From Bacillota bacterium (GTDB lineage: Bacteria; Bacillota; Clostridia; Lachnospirales; Lachnospiraceae), in the NCBI GenBank assembly GCA_023420935.1, contig JAEZUR010000071.1, positions 97,086 to 161,085 of the forward strand: a stretch of 64,000 bases of DNA. Reading direction: 5' to 3'. The notes beneath the pieces are model-generated. The model saw only the letters and a list, made by a program, of their open reading frames with translations. It was not told where the DNA came from and made no database searches. Made by a program: the position numbers and the translations under genes. How positions within the stretch are numbered: the first letter of the stretch is position 1; each line of letters starts with the position of its first letter. This document shows, one piece after another, positions 20,386-30,030 of this stretch.

Positions 20386-22506
20386 TTGGCTGGAAGAGAA
20401 TATCCGTTAGAGCAAACTAGAAACATCGGTATTATGGCTCATATTGATGCTGGTAAAACAACATTAACTGAGCGTATCTTATTCTATACTGGTGTTAACT
20501 ATAAAATCGGTGATACTCATGAAGGTACTGCAACCATGGACTGGATGGAGCAGGAACAAGAAAGAGGTATCACAATCACATCAGCCGCAACAACTTGCCA
20601 CTGGACATTACAGGAACGTGCTGAAAAGAAACCTGGTAACCTAGAGCATCGTATTAATATTATTGATACTCCTGGTCACGTTGACTTTACTGTAGAAGTA
20701 GAGCGTTCATTACGTGTACTTGACGGTGCAGTAGGTGTATTCTGTGCAAAGGGTGGAGTTGAGCCTCAGTCAGAAAACGTATGGCGTCAAGCTGATACCT
20801 ACAACGTACCAAGAATGGCATTCATCAATAAGATGGATATCCTAGGTGCAGATTTCTATAATGCAGTTGATATGATTAAAAAGAGATTAGGAAAAAATGC
20901 AGTTCCTCTTCAATTACCAATTGGTAAAGAAGATGATTTCAAAGGTATTATTGACCTATTCGAAATGCAAGCTTATCTTTATAATGATGATAAGGGTGAA
21001 GACATTAGTGTTGTTGAGATCCCAGAAGACATGAAAGATGAAGCTGAATTATACAGAGCTGAAATGATCGAAAAAATCTGTGAAACAGATGATGAGCTTA
21101 TGATGATGTATTTAGAAGGTGAAGAACCTTCTATGGAAGAGTTAAAAGCTGCTTTAAGACGAGCAACTTGTAACGTATCCATCATTCCTGTTTGCTGTGG
21201 TTCAGCATACAGAAATAAAGGTGTTCAGAAACTTCTTGATGCTGTACTTGAATACATGCCAGCTCCAACTGACATTCCTTCTATCAAGGGTGTTGATTTG
21301 GATGGTAATGAAATCGAAAGACATTCATCAGATGAAGAACCTTTCTCAGCATTAGCATTTAAGATTATGGCTGACCCATTTGTTGGTAAGCTAGCATTCT
21401 TCCGTGTGTACTCAGGATCAATCAATTCAGGATCTTACGTTTTAAATGCAACAAAAGGTAAAAAAGAACGTGTTGGTCGTATCCTTCAGATGCATGCCAA
21501 CAAGAGAGAAGAACTTGATAAAGTATATTCTGGAGATATCGCAGCTGCAGTTGGATTTAAATTCACTACAACTGGTGATACAATCTGTGATGAACAGCAC
21601 CCAGTTATTCTTGAATCAATGGAATTCCCAGAACCAGTTATCGACGTAGCGATCGAGCCTAAGACAAAAGCAAGTCAAGGTAAGATGGGTGAAGCGTTAG
21701 CTAAACTTGCAGAAGAAGATCCAACATTCCGTGCTCATACAGATCAGGAAACTGGTCAGACAATTATCTCAGGTATGGGTGAGCTTCATCTTGAAATCAT
21801 CGTAGATAGACTTTTACGTGAGTTTAAGGTAGAAGCAAATGTAGGTGCTCCTCAGGTTGCTTACAAAGAAACATTCACAAAAACTGTTGAAGTTGATAGT
21901 AAGTATGCAAAACAGTCTGGTGGACGTGGTCAGTACGGACACTGTAAGGTTAAATTTGCTCCAATGGATGCAAATGCAGAAGAACTATTCAAATTCGATT
22001 CTACCGTTGTTGGTGGTGCTATTCCTAGAGAATATATCCCAGCAGTTGGTGAAGGTATTGAAGAAGCTTCTAAAGCAGGTATCCTTGGTGGATTCCCAGT
22101 ACTTGGTGTTCACGCTACTGTATATGATGGTTCTTACCATGAAGTCGATTCATCTGAAATGGCATTCCACATTGCAGGTTCTATGGCATTCAAGGAAGCT
22201 ATGCAAAAGGCAGGAGCAGTATTACTTGAGCCTATCATGAGAGTAGAAGTTACTACTCCTGAAGATTACATGGGTGATGTTATCGGTGATATTAACTCTC
22301 GTCGTGGACGTATTGAAGGTATGGAAGACATCGGTGGCGGTAAGATGATCAGAGGATTCGTTCCATTGTCAGAAATGTTTGGATACTCTACAGATCTTCG
22401 TTCAAGAACTCAAGGTCGTGGTAACTACTCTATGTTCTTCGAGAAATATGAGCCAGTTCCAAAATCAGTTCAAGAAAAAGTACTTTCTGCTAGAAATGGT
22501 AAGTAA
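20386..22506 (+). CDS. fusA: Elongation factor G
   Basis: A 706-residue translational GTPase. G1 motif [10 protein letters not shown]2 [12 protein letters not shown]3 D-T-P-G-H-V-D-F and G4 N-K-M-D are intact; domains II-V follow, ending with [12 protein letters not shown]. It drives translocation. The start is TTG at 20386, with AAGGAGG 9 bp upstream giving residues M-A-G-R-E-Y-P. Confidence 0.97.
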   Translation: MAGREYPLEQTRNIGIMAHIDAGKTTLTERILFYTGVNYKIGDTHEGTATMDWMEQEQERGITITSAATTCHWTLQERAEKKPGNLEHRINIIDTPGHVDFTVEVERSLRVLDGAVGVFCAKGGVEPQSENVWRQADTYNVPRMAFINKMDILGADFYNAVDMIKKRLGKNAVPLQLPIGKEDDFKGIIDLFEMQAYLYNDDKGEDISVVEIPEDMKDEAELYRAEMIEKICETDDELMMMYLEGEEPSMEELKAALRRATCNVSIIPVCCGSAYRNKGVQKLLDAVLEYMPAPTDIPSIKGVDLDGNEIERHSSDEEPFSALAFKIMADPFVGKLAFFRVYSGSINSGSYVLNATKGKKERVGRILQMHANKREELDKVYSGDIAAAVGFKFTTTGDTICDEQHPVILESMEFPEPVIDVAIEPKTKASQGKMGEALAKLAEEDPTFRAHTDQETGQTIISGMGELHLEIIVDRLLREFKVEANVGAPQVAYKETFTKTVEVDSKYAKQSGGRGQYGHCKVKFAPMDANAEELFKFDSTVVGGAIPREYIPAVGEGIEEASKAGILGGFPVLGVHATVYDGSYHEVDSSEMAFHIAGSMAFKEAMQKAGAVLLEPIMRVEVTTPEDYMGDVIGDINSRRGRIEGMEDIGGGKMIRGFVPLSEMFGYSTDLRSRTQGRGNYSMFFEKYEPVPKSVQEKVLSARNGK

Positions 22507-22535
22507 GATTTTACCACTGAAATTATATAATATGC

Positions 22536-22564
22536 TTGAAAAATTTTCTATAATGAAATATAAT
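22536..22564 (+). promoter_or_regulatory. Internal promoter for tuf
   Basis: TTGAAA at 22536-22541, 17-bp spacer, TATAAT at 22559-22564. It would give tuf extra transcription. A 130-nt leader follows, with small hairpins including CCCC/GGGG near 22623-22637. Confidence 0.65.
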
Positions 22565-22694
22565 TAGGCATATACGGCATGGCCTTGGAATCAAGGCTTT
22601 GCATATAAGAAAATAAAAATAATCCCCAATAGAGGGGAAGACCCCTTAGTGGGAGAATGCCTAGTATAAGGCTAATAAAGGAGGACGTTTTAAA

Positions 22695-23888
22695 ATGGCT
22701 AAAGCTAAATTTGAGAGAAACAAACCACATTGTAATATCGGAACCATTGGTCACGTTGACCATGGTAAAACAACTTTAACTGCTGCAATCACTAAGACTC
22801 TTAACGCTAGATTAGGAACTGGTGAAGCTATTGCCTTCGATCAGATCGATAAGGCTCCAGAAGAAAGAGAAAGAGGTATCACTATCTCTACAGCTCACGT
22901 TGAGTATGAATCAACTAAGAGACATTATGCTCACGTTGACTGCCCAGGCCATGCCGATTATGTAAAGAATATGATCACTGGTGCTGCTCAGATGGACGGT
23001 GCTATCCTTGTTGTTGCTGCTACTGACGGTGTTATGGCTCAGACTAAAGAGCATATCTTACTTTCTCGTCAGGTAGGTGTTCCTTACATCGTTGTATTCA
23101 TGAACAAATGTGATATGGTAGATGATGAAGAACTTCTTGAATTAGTAGAAATGGAAATCAGAGACTTATTAAGTGAGTATGAATTCCCAGGAGATGATAC
23201 TCCAATCATCAAAGGTTCAGCTCTTAAAGCACTTGAAGATCCTTCAAGTGAATGGGGTGATAAAATCCTTGAATTATTTGAAGCAGTAGATAGCTGGATT
23301 CCAGATCCAATTCGTGCTACTGATCAACCTTTCTTAATGCCAATCGAAGACGTATTTTCAATCACAGGACGTGGTACTGTTGCTACAGGCCGTGTTGAAC
23401 GTGGTATTCTTCATGTTTCTGAAGAAGTTGAAATCGTTGGTGTTAAAGAAGAAGTTCGTAAAGTAGTTGTAACTGGTATCGAAATGTTCCGTAAACTTCT
23501 TGATGAAGCACAAGCTGGTGATAACATCGGTGCACTTCTTCGTGGTGTTCAAAGAACTGAAATCGAAAGAGGTCAGGTTCTTACTAAACCAGGCGCAATT
23601 AAATGCCACAAGAAATTTACTGCACAGGTTTATGTATTAACAAAAGATGAAGGTGGACGTCATACTCCTTTCTTCAATAACTATAGACCACAGTTTTACT
23701 TCAGAACAACTGACGTAACTGGTGTTTGTAACTTACCTGCAGGCGTTGAAATGTGTATGCCTGGAGATAATATCGAAATGACTATCGAATTAATTCACCC
23801 AATCGCTATGGATCAAGGTTTAACTTTCGCGATCCGTGAAGGTGGACGTACAGTTGGTTCAGGCCGTGTAGCTACTATTATTGAGTAA
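22695..23888 (+). CDS. tuf: Elongation factor Tu
   Basis: A 397-residue GTPase with G-H-V-D-H-G-K-T-T (G1), R-G-I-T-I-S-T-A-H (G2), D-C-P-G-H-A-D-Y (G3) and N-K-C-D (G4), plus domains II and III ending [14 protein letters not shown]. It delivers aminoacyl-tRNA. AAGGAGG precedes ATG. Last gene of the operon, followed by a very long terminator hairpin. Confidence 0.98.
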   Translation: MAKAKFERNKPHCNIGTIGHVDHGKTTLTAAITKTLNARLGTGEAIAFDQIDKAPEERERGITISTAHVEYESTKRHYAHVDCPGHADYVKNMITGAAQMDGAILVVAATDGVMAQTKEHILLSRQVGVPYIVVFMNKCDMVDDEELLELVEMEIRDLLSEYEFPGDDTPIIKGSALKALEDPSSEWGDKILELFEAVDSWIPDPIRATDQPFLMPIEDVFSITGRGTVATGRVERGILHVSEEVEIVGVKEEVRKVVVTGIEMFRKLLDEAQAGDNIGALLRGVQRTEIERGQVLTKPGAIKCHKKFTAQVYVLTKDEGGRHTPFFNNYRPQFYFRTTDVTGVCNLPAGVEMCMPGDNIEMTIELIHPIAMDQGLTFAIREGGRTVGSGRVATIIE

Positions 23889-23892
23889 ACTG

Positions 23893-24004
23893 CGCGCCAG
23901 CAATGAGCAGTGCAAATGAATAAATAGAAAGAGATCCAGAAGAGTGCTCGCATTCTTCTGGATCTCTTTCTATTTATTCATTTATAGGGCGAAGCCCGCG
24001 TCGA
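23893..24004 (+). repeat. Composite terminator cassette after tuf
   Basis: CGCGCCAGCAATGAG (23893-23907), a long hairpin, then GGCGAAGCCCGCGTCGA (23988-24004). It is the second copy of the arrangement seen after rplL. The following bases to ~24025 continue GC-rich with a GAGCGAAGTGAGTCGC segment, unlike the AT-rich surroundings. Confidence 0.5.
23914..23983 (+). terminator. Terminator after tuf
   Basis: A perfect 30-bp stem, 23914-23943 with 23954-23983, and a 10-nt loop. Unusually long for an intrinsic terminator; the T-rich part is inside the 3' arm. Confidence 0.85.
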
Positions 24005-24114
24005 GCGAAGTGAGTCGCACAGCCGCGTAAACCATTCGACAACAACACACCCACCTTTTCCCCACTTGCCATTTCCTTAAAAAAAGTATATCATTACCAT
24101 GAGGTGAAAAAACA

Positions 24115-24501
24115 ATGAAATCAATCATAACACATATTGCACTTTACGCAACTGACATCGAAAAAACAAAAGATTATTACACAAAATACTTTGACGGAAT
24201 CAGCAATAACAAATATATCAACTCCAAAGGCTTTTCCAGCTACTTTATAACGTTTGACTCAAACGTACGTCTAGAAATAATGGCACATGCAGAATTAGAA
24301 ACAAGAGAACCAAAGGACAAAGTAAATGGTTGGAATCACATAGCATTTTCAGTTGGAAGTAAAGAAAATGTTATGGAACTTACTGACGCCATTATAGCAG
24401 ATGGGTACCAATTATTAAGCCCTCCAAGAGAAACAGGAGATGGATATTTTGAAAGTTGCGTTTCTGATCCAGATGGAAATAGAGTAGAAATCACAGAATA
24501 A
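24115..24501 (+). CDS. VOC (glyoxalase/dioxygenase) superfamily protein
   Basis: A 128-residue single-domain protein with paired beta-alpha-beta-beta-beta modules: I-T-H-I-A-L-Y-A-T-D-I-E at the start and W-N-H-I-A-F-S-V-G-S in the second half, ending D-P-D-G-N-R-V-E-I-T-E. Metal-ligand positions (His7, the second-half His, the last Glu) are plausible for a glyoxalase I-like metalloenzyme. The substrate is unknown. AGGTG precedes ATG. It stands alone between the tuf terminator and the PTS cluster, with no clear promoter seen. Confidence 0.8.
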   Translation: MKSIITHIALYATDIEKTKDYYTKYFDGISNNKYINSKGFSSYFITFDSNVRLEIMAHAELETREPKDKVNGWNHIAFSVGSKENVMELTDAIIADGYQLLSPPRETGDGYFESCVSDPDGNRVEITE

Positions 24502-24570
24502 TTAGCACAAGATGAACTAAACATATAAATCTAAATGAAATAAATATGAAGTAATTAAGTTAAAAATAGG

Positions 24571-24599
24571 TTGACATTTGTAGAAAAATATAATAATAT
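24571..24599 (+). promoter_or_regulatory. Promoter of ptsG
   Basis: TTGACA at 24571-24576, 17-bp spacer, TAATAT at 24594-24599. Confidence 0.65.
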
Positions 24600-24614
24600 G
24601 CTAATATAAATAAT

Positions 24615-24690
24615 AGTGTGTAACTGTTCGGCAGGCATTAACAATCACATTGGTAAAGAAATTTATCAACGTTTGTTAGTGCTTTTTTTA
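24615..24690 (+). promoter_or_regulatory. RAT sequence and antiterminated terminator before ptsG
   Basis: A terminator stem, 24635-24644 with 24673-24682 (one G-U), is followed by T8. Its 5' arm overlaps a segment at about 24616-24640 (GTGTGTAACTGTTCGGCAGG) that resembles the ribonucleic antiterminator target of GlcT-type proteins before ptsG genes. Binding of the antiterminator encoded two genes on would let transcription into ptsG. Confidence 0.75.
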
Positions 24691-24798
24691 TTGTCGTATT
24701 ATATGTGCATACTATAATTCAGACATTCCCGGGATAAAGATGGCATGGCGCACAATTGTTAATCGCTATTATTAAGAAAAAGAAAGGGATACTAAATT

Positions 24799-26928
24799 AT
24801 GAAAGACAAATTTTTTGGAGTTCTTCAAAGGGTAGGACGTTCATTTATGCTTCCAGTAGCAGTGTTACCAATTGCAGGTATTTTGCTTGGTATCGGAAGT
24901 TCATTTACCAATACAACCACGTTAGAAACTTATGGCCTTATGAATGTAATGGGGCCTGGCACCATACTGTATAACATTTTAACTGTTATGAACCAATGCG
25001 GTGGTGTTATTTTTGCTAACTTACCACTGATCTTTGCTGTGGGTGTTGCTATCGGTATGGCTAAGAAAGATAAGGAAGTTGCAGCACTTTCTGCAGCAAT
25101 TGCCTTTTTAGTAATGCATTCTGCTATAAGCGCCATGATTGAAATCAATGGTGGTACCGAAAGGATGATTGAAGGAGCAACGGGAAGTGTACTAGGTATT
25201 ACAACTTTACAGATGGGTGCCTTTGGTGGTGTAATCGTTGGTCTTGGAGTTGCAGCATTACACAATAGATTCTATAAGATTGAACTTCCACAGGCATTAT
25301 CTTTCTTTGGTGGAAATCGTTTTGTTCCAATTATTAGCACGATTACTTATTTATTTGTTGGTATTGCTATGTTCTATGTGTGGCAGCCAATTCAAGGTGG
25401 TATTTATGCATTAGGATCCTTTGTTGAAGGTTCAGGGTATCTTGGAACATTCCTATATGGATTCATTAAGAGGATGTTAATTCCATTTGGTTTACATCAT
25501 GTATTTTATATGCCGTTTTGGCAGACTGCAGTTGGTGGAACGTTGGATGTAGCTGGACAGACCATTGCAGGTGCACAGAATATTTTCTTTGCTCAATTAG
25601 CAGATCCAGCAACTACTCACTTTTCAGTTTCTGCAACTAGATTCTTCTCAGGTGAATTTATTGTTATGATATTTGGACTACCAGGAGCGTCTCTTGCAAT
25701 GTACAAATATGCGAAACTATCTAAGAAAAAAGAAGTAAAAGGACTTTTATTTTCAGCAGCATTAACATCTATCTTAACAGGTATTACAGAACCAATTGAA
25801 TTTTCTTTCTTGTTTGTTGCACCAATCTTATTTGGTGTCCATGCAGTAATTACAGGTATGGCATATGCGATTGCACATTTATTAAATATTGGTGTAGGTT
25901 TAACATTCTCAGGTGGATTTATTGATTTATTTATGTTTGGTATCTTACAGGGTAATGATAAGACAAGTTGGTTATGGATTATTCCAGCAGGTATCGTGTA
26001 TTTCGTAGTATATTATTTAATCTTCTCATTCTTAATTAGTAAATTGAACTTAAAGACGCCTGGTCGTGAAGAAGATGATGAAGAAACTAAATTATATACA
26101 CGTGCCGATTACAATGATAAGAAGGCGAGTCAGGAAACTGATCAGTCCAAAGTAATTGCAGATGCATTAGGCGGAAAAGCAAACATTAGTGACTTGGATT
26201 GTTGTGCAACGCGATTACGTGTTACGGTTAAAAAAGCCGAGCTTGTAAATGAAGCTGTATTAAAAACAACTGGTGCACATGGAGTTGTGAAAAGAGGACA
26301 GGCAATTCAGATAATATATGGTCCAAAAGTAAACATTGTAAAAGTTAATTTAGAAGATTATTTAGAAAAAGCTCCAAATGAGTTTAGCGATCTATCTGAT
26401 GCTACGTCCTCCTTACTTCCACAAGATCAAAATAAGGACAACCAGGCTAATGTAGGAAAGCTAGTAAAATCTATCGTAATAGGAAGTCCTATGAAAGGGA
26501 ACACTGTAACAATGGAACAAATCCCAGATGAAGGATTTGCAGCTAGAATGATGGGCGATGGTGCTGCTATTGACCCAATAGATGGTCAGGTTGTAGCACC
26601 GGCAGATGGTAAAATTTCATTTGTATTTCCATCCAAGCATGCAGTTGGTATGGTAACAGACGAGGGAGTAGAATTATTGATTCATGTTGGAATTGATACA
26701 GTAGATTTGAATGGTCAAGGATTTGAAGCGTTTGTAAAAGATGATGATCAAGTTAAGAAGGGCGACCTATTACTAAAGGTTGACGTTGATGCGGTAAGAC
26801 CAAAAGTTCCATCTTTGGTATCCCCTATTTTAATTACCGAGATGTCTGAAAATCAAAAGATTCGTGTTATTGCAAATGGTGTAGTGAACGCTGGTGATGA
26901 CTTGTACTCCCTGGATATTTACGAGTAA
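24799..26928 (+). CDS. ptsG: Glucose-type PTS transporter EIICBA
   Basis: A 709-residue membrane protein with domains in C-B-A order. EIIC (residues ~1-415) has about ten membrane segments and the G-I-T-E-P-I-E-F motif. EIIB (~440-520) has D-C-C-A-T-R-L-R with the phospho-cysteine, likely Cys469. EIIA (~555-705) has L-I-H-V-G-I-D-T-V with phospho-His629. It imports and phosphorylates glucose or a related sugar. It is controlled by the RAT upstream and followed by its antiterminator, HPr and enzyme I. Confidence 0.92.
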   Translation: MKDKFFGVLQRVGRSFMLPVAVLPIAGILLGIGSSFTNTTTLETYGLMNVMGPGTILYNILTVMNQCGGVIFANLPLIFAVGVAIGMAKKDKEVAALSAAIAFLVMHSAISAMIEINGGTERMIEGATGSVLGITTLQMGAFGGVIVGLGVAALHNRFYKIELPQALSFFGGNRFVPIISTITYLFVGIAMFYVWQPIQGGIYALGSFVEGSGYLGTFLYGFIKRMLIPFGLHHVFYMPFWQTAVGGTLDVAGQTIAGAQNIFFAQLADPATTHFSVSATRFFSGEFIVMIFGLPGASLAMYKYAKLSKKKEVKGLLFSAALTSILTGITEPIEFSFLFVAPILFGVHAVITGMAYAIAHLLNIGVGLTFSGGFIDLFMFGILQGNDKTSWLWIIPAGIVYFVVYYLIFSFLISKLNLKTPGREEDDEETKLYTRADYNDKKASQETDQSKVIADALGGKANISDLDCCATRLRVTVKKAELVNEAVLKTTGAHGVVKRGQAIQIIYGPKVNIVKVNLEDYLEKAPNEFSDLSDATSSLLPQDQNKDNQANVGKLVKSIVIGSPMKGNTVTMEQIPDEGFAARMMGDGAAIDPIDGQVVAPADGKISFVFPSKHAVGMVTDEGVELLIHVGIDTVDLNGQGFEAFVKDDDQVKKGDLLLKVDVDAVRPKVPSLVSPILITEMSENQKIRVIANGVVNAGDDLYSLDIYE

Positions 26929-26972
26929 AATTTTTTATGATAAAATGATACTTATAAAAAGGAGGGATTCAA

Positions 26973-27797
26973 ATGTATAGAGCAATTAAAGCACTCAATA
27001 ATAATTGTGTTCTGGCAGAATCACTAGACAGCCGTAATGAAGTTATATTGCTTGGAAAAGGAATTGGCTTTGGTAAAAAGGTAAGTGAGCGATTCGATCT
27101 TCAAGAAGGTACTAAAGTTTATAGCTTACAAGCAGGAAGTCGCAGTGGTAATCCAATTGCTTTAGCAAAATCAATTGACTCCCTATATTTCGAGATTACA
27201 AATCAAATATTAATAGAGGCAGAGGCAAGACTTGGGGATATCGACAGTGGTATCCTATTGCCACTGGCGGATCACATTGCCTTTGCTGTAAAGCGTATTA
27301 AGGAACAAGGATCAATTCAGAACCCGCTTACCGATGAAATAAAGTTATTGTTTGAGGAAGAATACAAAGTTGCTCTTTTCGCAAGGAAAGTAATCTACGG
27401 GTTTACAGGTGTTAAGATTAACGATGATGAGGCGGGGTATATTACCATACACTTGCATACAGCGATAGATAAAAATAAAAAAGTGAATGTTATGAATATG
27501 GCACAAATTGTTCATGAATGTATTCGTATTGTTGAAGAACGTAGAAATATATCTATTTCAAAAGAGTCTTTAGCCTATAATAGGTTACTGAGTCACATGA
27601 AGTATATGATTATGAGGATGCAAAAAGATGAACGAATTAAATTAGATGTGAATAAATACATGGTTAAAGAAATGCCATCAACATTTCAGCTTGCAGAAGA
27701 ATTATGTAACAAAGTTGCCGAAGAAATAAAAAGCAAAGTTTACCCAGAAGAAATAGGATATCTTGCAATGCATATAGAACGGGTATGTACTATTTAA
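26973..27797 (+). CDS. BglG/GlcT-type PRD transcription antiterminator
   Basis: A 274-residue protein: N-terminal CAT RNA-binding domain (~1-60, with N-N-N-C-V-L-A... and G-K-G-I-G-F-G-K-K), then PRD1 (~65-170, His in L-A-D-H-I-A-F and T-I-H-L-H) and PRD2 (~175-274, His in L-L-S-H-M-K-Y and Y-L-A-M-H-I-E-R-V). The PTS phosphorylates these histidines to tune RNA binding. It lies 44 bp after ptsG; glcT is more often upstream of ptsG. The RAT before ptsG is the obvious target. Confidence 0.9.
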   Translation: MYRAIKALNNNCVLAESLDSRNEVILLGKGIGFGKKVSERFDLQEGTKVYSLQAGSRSGNPIALAKSIDSLYFEITNQILIEAEARLGDIDSGILLPLADHIAFAVKRIKEQGSIQNPLTDEIKLLFEEEYKVALFARKVIYGFTGVKINDDEAGYITIHLHTAIDKNKKVNVMNMAQIVHECIRIVEERRNISISKESLAYNRLLSHMKYMIMRMQKDERIKLDVNKYMVKEMPSTFQLAEELCNKVAEEIKSKVYPEEIGYLAMHIERVCTI

Positions 27798-27831
27798 TTG
27801 AGCCGATTGAAAAGGCAGAAAAGGAGTTAAT

Positions 27832-28089
27832 ATGAAATCATTTCAATATATTATTACAGATGAAGTAGGTATACATGCTAGACCAGCTGGACTTTTAGTG
27901 AGAGCAGCGAAAGAAGTTGCTTCTAATGTAACCATAACTTGTAATGGGAAAAGTGCTGATGTGAAAAAGTTAATGATGCTTATGAGCCTTGGTGTGAAAC
28001 AAGGAGCTGAAGTAACAGTAACAGTAGAAGGGGAAGACGAAGATTCTGCTTGTGTAGCATTGGAACAATTTTTCAAAGAGAACTTGTAG
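27832..28089 (+). CDS. ptsH: Phosphocarrier protein HPr lacking Ser46
   Basis: An 85-residue HPr with the active His15 in G-I-H-A-R-P-A. The regulatory serine 46, the target of HPr kinase in Firmicutes, is lysine here: N-G-K-S-A-D-V-K-K-L-M-M-L-M-S aligns without gaps to N-G-K-T-V-N-L-K-S-I-M-G-V-M-S of Bacillus HPr. Phosphate transfer to sugars should work, but P-Ser-HPr signalling to CcpA should not through this copy. It is encoded 34 bp after the antiterminator gene and before ptsI. Confidence 0.93.
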   Translation: MKSFQYIITDEVGIHARPAGLLVRAAKEVASNVTITCNGKSADVKKLMMLMSLGVKQGAEVTVTVEGEDEDSACVALEQFFKENL

Positions 28090-28098
28090 AGACGGATT

Positions 28099-28135
28099 AA
28101 GCCGCAGTCTTTTACAGATTGCGGCTTTCAGTTTT
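28099..28135 (+). terminator. Weak hairpin between ptsH and ptsI
   Basis: AAGCCGCA (28099-28106) pairs with TGCGGCTT (28120-28127), followed by a weak T-rich run. It may be a partial terminator or a stabiliser of upstream mRNA. Confidence 0.5.
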
Positions 28136-28151
28136 CAAAGGAGTGTTTTAT

Positions 28152-29774
28152 ATGGAACAATTTACCGGAAAATCAATATTCAAAGGGATTACAATCGGAA
28201 AAATTTTATTTTATAGCAAAGGCGAAGAGACGGTGAAACGATATAAGATCGATCAGGCTGATGCTGAAATCGCAAGGTACGAAGAAGCAAAAGAAAATGC
28301 AATGTTACAGTTAAAGCAATTATATGAGAAGGCAGTAATTGAAGTAGGCGAAACCAATGCTGCCATTTTTGAAGTGCACGCAATGATGCTAGAAGATGAT
28401 GACTATAATGACTCTGTCCATAATATTATTACCACACAGTTGGTAAATGCAGAGTATGCAGTTGCTACAACAGGTGATAATTTCAGTGCTATTTTTGAAG
28501 AAATGGAAGATGAGTACTTTAAGGCTAGATCAGTGGATATCAAGGATATTTCAGAAAGATTAGTAAACATACTGTCTGGAAAAACGCAAAATAACAATTT
28601 GGATGAGCCAGTTATAGTTGTAGCTAAAGACTTAGCTCCAAGCGAAACGGTACAGATGGATAAGGACAAGTTTCTAGCATTTGTAACTGAGCTTGGATCA
28701 GCAAATTCCCATACAGCAATTCTTGCTCGAACAATGAACATTCCTGCGCTAATTGGAATTGCACCAAGAGAAGAATGGAATGGAAAAATGGCTGTGGTTG
28801 ATGGTCATAATGGTATGCTTTATATCGAACCAGATGAGATAACCATGGACAAAATGCTTGAGTTAAAGAAACAGGATGAGAATCAAAGAGAGTTACTTCA
28901 GACGCTGAAAGGGAAAGAGGACGTTACCTTAGATGGAAAGCACATTAAGTTGTATGCGAACATTGGTGCGGTAAAAGATGTAGCTAATGTATTACAGAAT
29001 GATGGTAATGGTATTGGGTTATTCCGAAGCGAATTTCTTTATCTAGAGACAAATGATTACCCGACGGAAGAACAGCAATTTCAAGCATATCGTACAGTTG
29101 CTGAGAATATGGGCGGTAAGAAAGTAGTGATTCGTACCCTGGACATTGGAGCAGACAAACAGGTTGATTATTTTGACATGGAGCAAGAAGAGAATCCAGC
29201 GATGGGATATCGTGCCATTCGAATCTGTTTAGATCGAGTGGAAGTATTTAAGACTCAGCTACGTGCAATCTTACGTGCTAGTAACTATGGACAGATTTCA
29301 ATTATGTTCCCAATGATTATTTCTGTTGATGAAGTGAAGAGAATTAAAGAAATTGTGGAACAGGTAAAAGCAGAATTAAAAGAGCAAGATATTCCTTACA
29401 AGGACGTGGAACTTGGTATAATGATTGAGACTCCAGCAGCAGTTATGATTAGTGATCTGTTGGCCAAAGAAGTTGATTTCTTTAGCATTGGAACCAACGA
29501 CTTGACTCAATATACACTGGCAATCGATCGTCAAAATGCAAAATTAGATCATATTTATGATGCACATCATCCTGCTGTGCTTCGTATGATTAAGCAAACT
29601 ATTGAGAATGGTCATGCAGGAGGTGCATGGGTAGGAATCTGTGGTGAATTAGGTGCGGATATATCATTAACCAAAGAGTTCTTGAAAATGGGTATTGATG
29701 AATTATCGGTATCGCCATCTCTTATATTACCTATTCGTAAGTTGATTAGAGAGACGAATCTCTCTTTGTTATAG
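28152..29774 (+). CDS. ptsI: PTS enzyme I (phosphoenolpyruvate-protein phosphotransferase)
   Basis: A 540-residue protein. The phospho-histidine is His187 in G-S-A-N-S-H-T-A-I-L-A-R. The PEP-binding barrel shows G-I-G-L-F-R-S-E-F-L-Y, R-T-L-D-I-G-A-D-K and E-x-P-A-A-V...F-F-S-I-G-T-N-D-L-T-Q-Y. It phosphorylates HPr. The start at 28152 follows AAAGGAG; an upstream in-frame TTG lies inside the hairpin and is rejected. Downstream is a large terminator. Confidence 0.96.
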   Translation: MEQFTGKSIFKGITIGKILFYSKGEETVKRYKIDQADAEIARYEEAKENAMLQLKQLYEKAVIEVGETNAAIFEVHAMMLEDDDYNDSVHNIITTQLVNAEYAVATTGDNFSAIFEEMEDEYFKARSVDIKDISERLVNILSGKTQNNNLDEPVIVVAKDLAPSETVQMDKDKFLAFVTELGSANSHTAILARTMNIPALIGIAPREEWNGKMAVVDGHNGMLYIEPDEITMDKMLELKKQDENQRELLQTLKGKEDVTLDGKHIKLYANIGAVKDVANVLQNDGNGIGLFRSEFLYLETNDYPTEEQQFQAYRTVAENMGGKKVVIRTLDIGADKQVDYFDMEQEENPAMGYRAIRICLDRVEVFKTQLRAILRASNYGQISIMFPMIISVDEVKRIKEIVEQVKAELKEQDIPYKDVELGIMIETPAAVMISDLLAKEVDFFSIGTNDLTQYTLAIDRQNAKLDHIYDAHHPAVLRMIKQTIENGHAGGAWVGICGELGADISLTKEFLKMGIDELSVSPSLILPIRKLIRETNLSLL

Positions 29775-29861
29775 TGAATTATATTTTGATTTTTATATCA
29801 ATTGGTATGTGTAGCGCATGTCAATATATTATATAGTAGTAGGTTATTGTACAATTATCAT

Positions 29862-29938
29862 GCATCTATAGAAACCTCCATAAATGTCTGTTAGGACGAT
29901 GGACTTTTGATTAAGAGGTTTCTTATAGATGCTTTTTG
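29862..29938 (+). terminator. Terminator after ptsI
   Basis: 17-bp interrupted stem, 29862-29878 with 29915-29932, enclosing a smaller CCAT/ATGG hairpin, then T5. Confidence 0.8.
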
Positions 29939-29968
29939 TTTATATTGCCGTTTATTAATTCATTTACG

Positions 29969-30014
29969 AGGTGAAGACTGTGACCAAGTAGTATCAGAGT
30001 GTATTGTCTTCACC
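29969..30014. terminator. Hairpin at the 3' side of the collagen-like gene
   Basis: AGGTGAAGAC (29969-29978) pairs with GTCTTCACCT (30005-30014) around a 26-nt loop. It lies just beyond the stop of the minus-strand gene. The U-tract is poor on both strands, so its terminator role is uncertain. Confidence 0.5.
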
Positions 30015-30030
30015 TATTTTACACTTTATT

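Noticed and set aside
24005..24110. Possible remnant of an inserted element downstream of the tuf terminator
   Set aside because: The GC-rich stretch is short, has no inverted terminal repeats or transposase frame, and is better explained as the tail of the terminator cassette.
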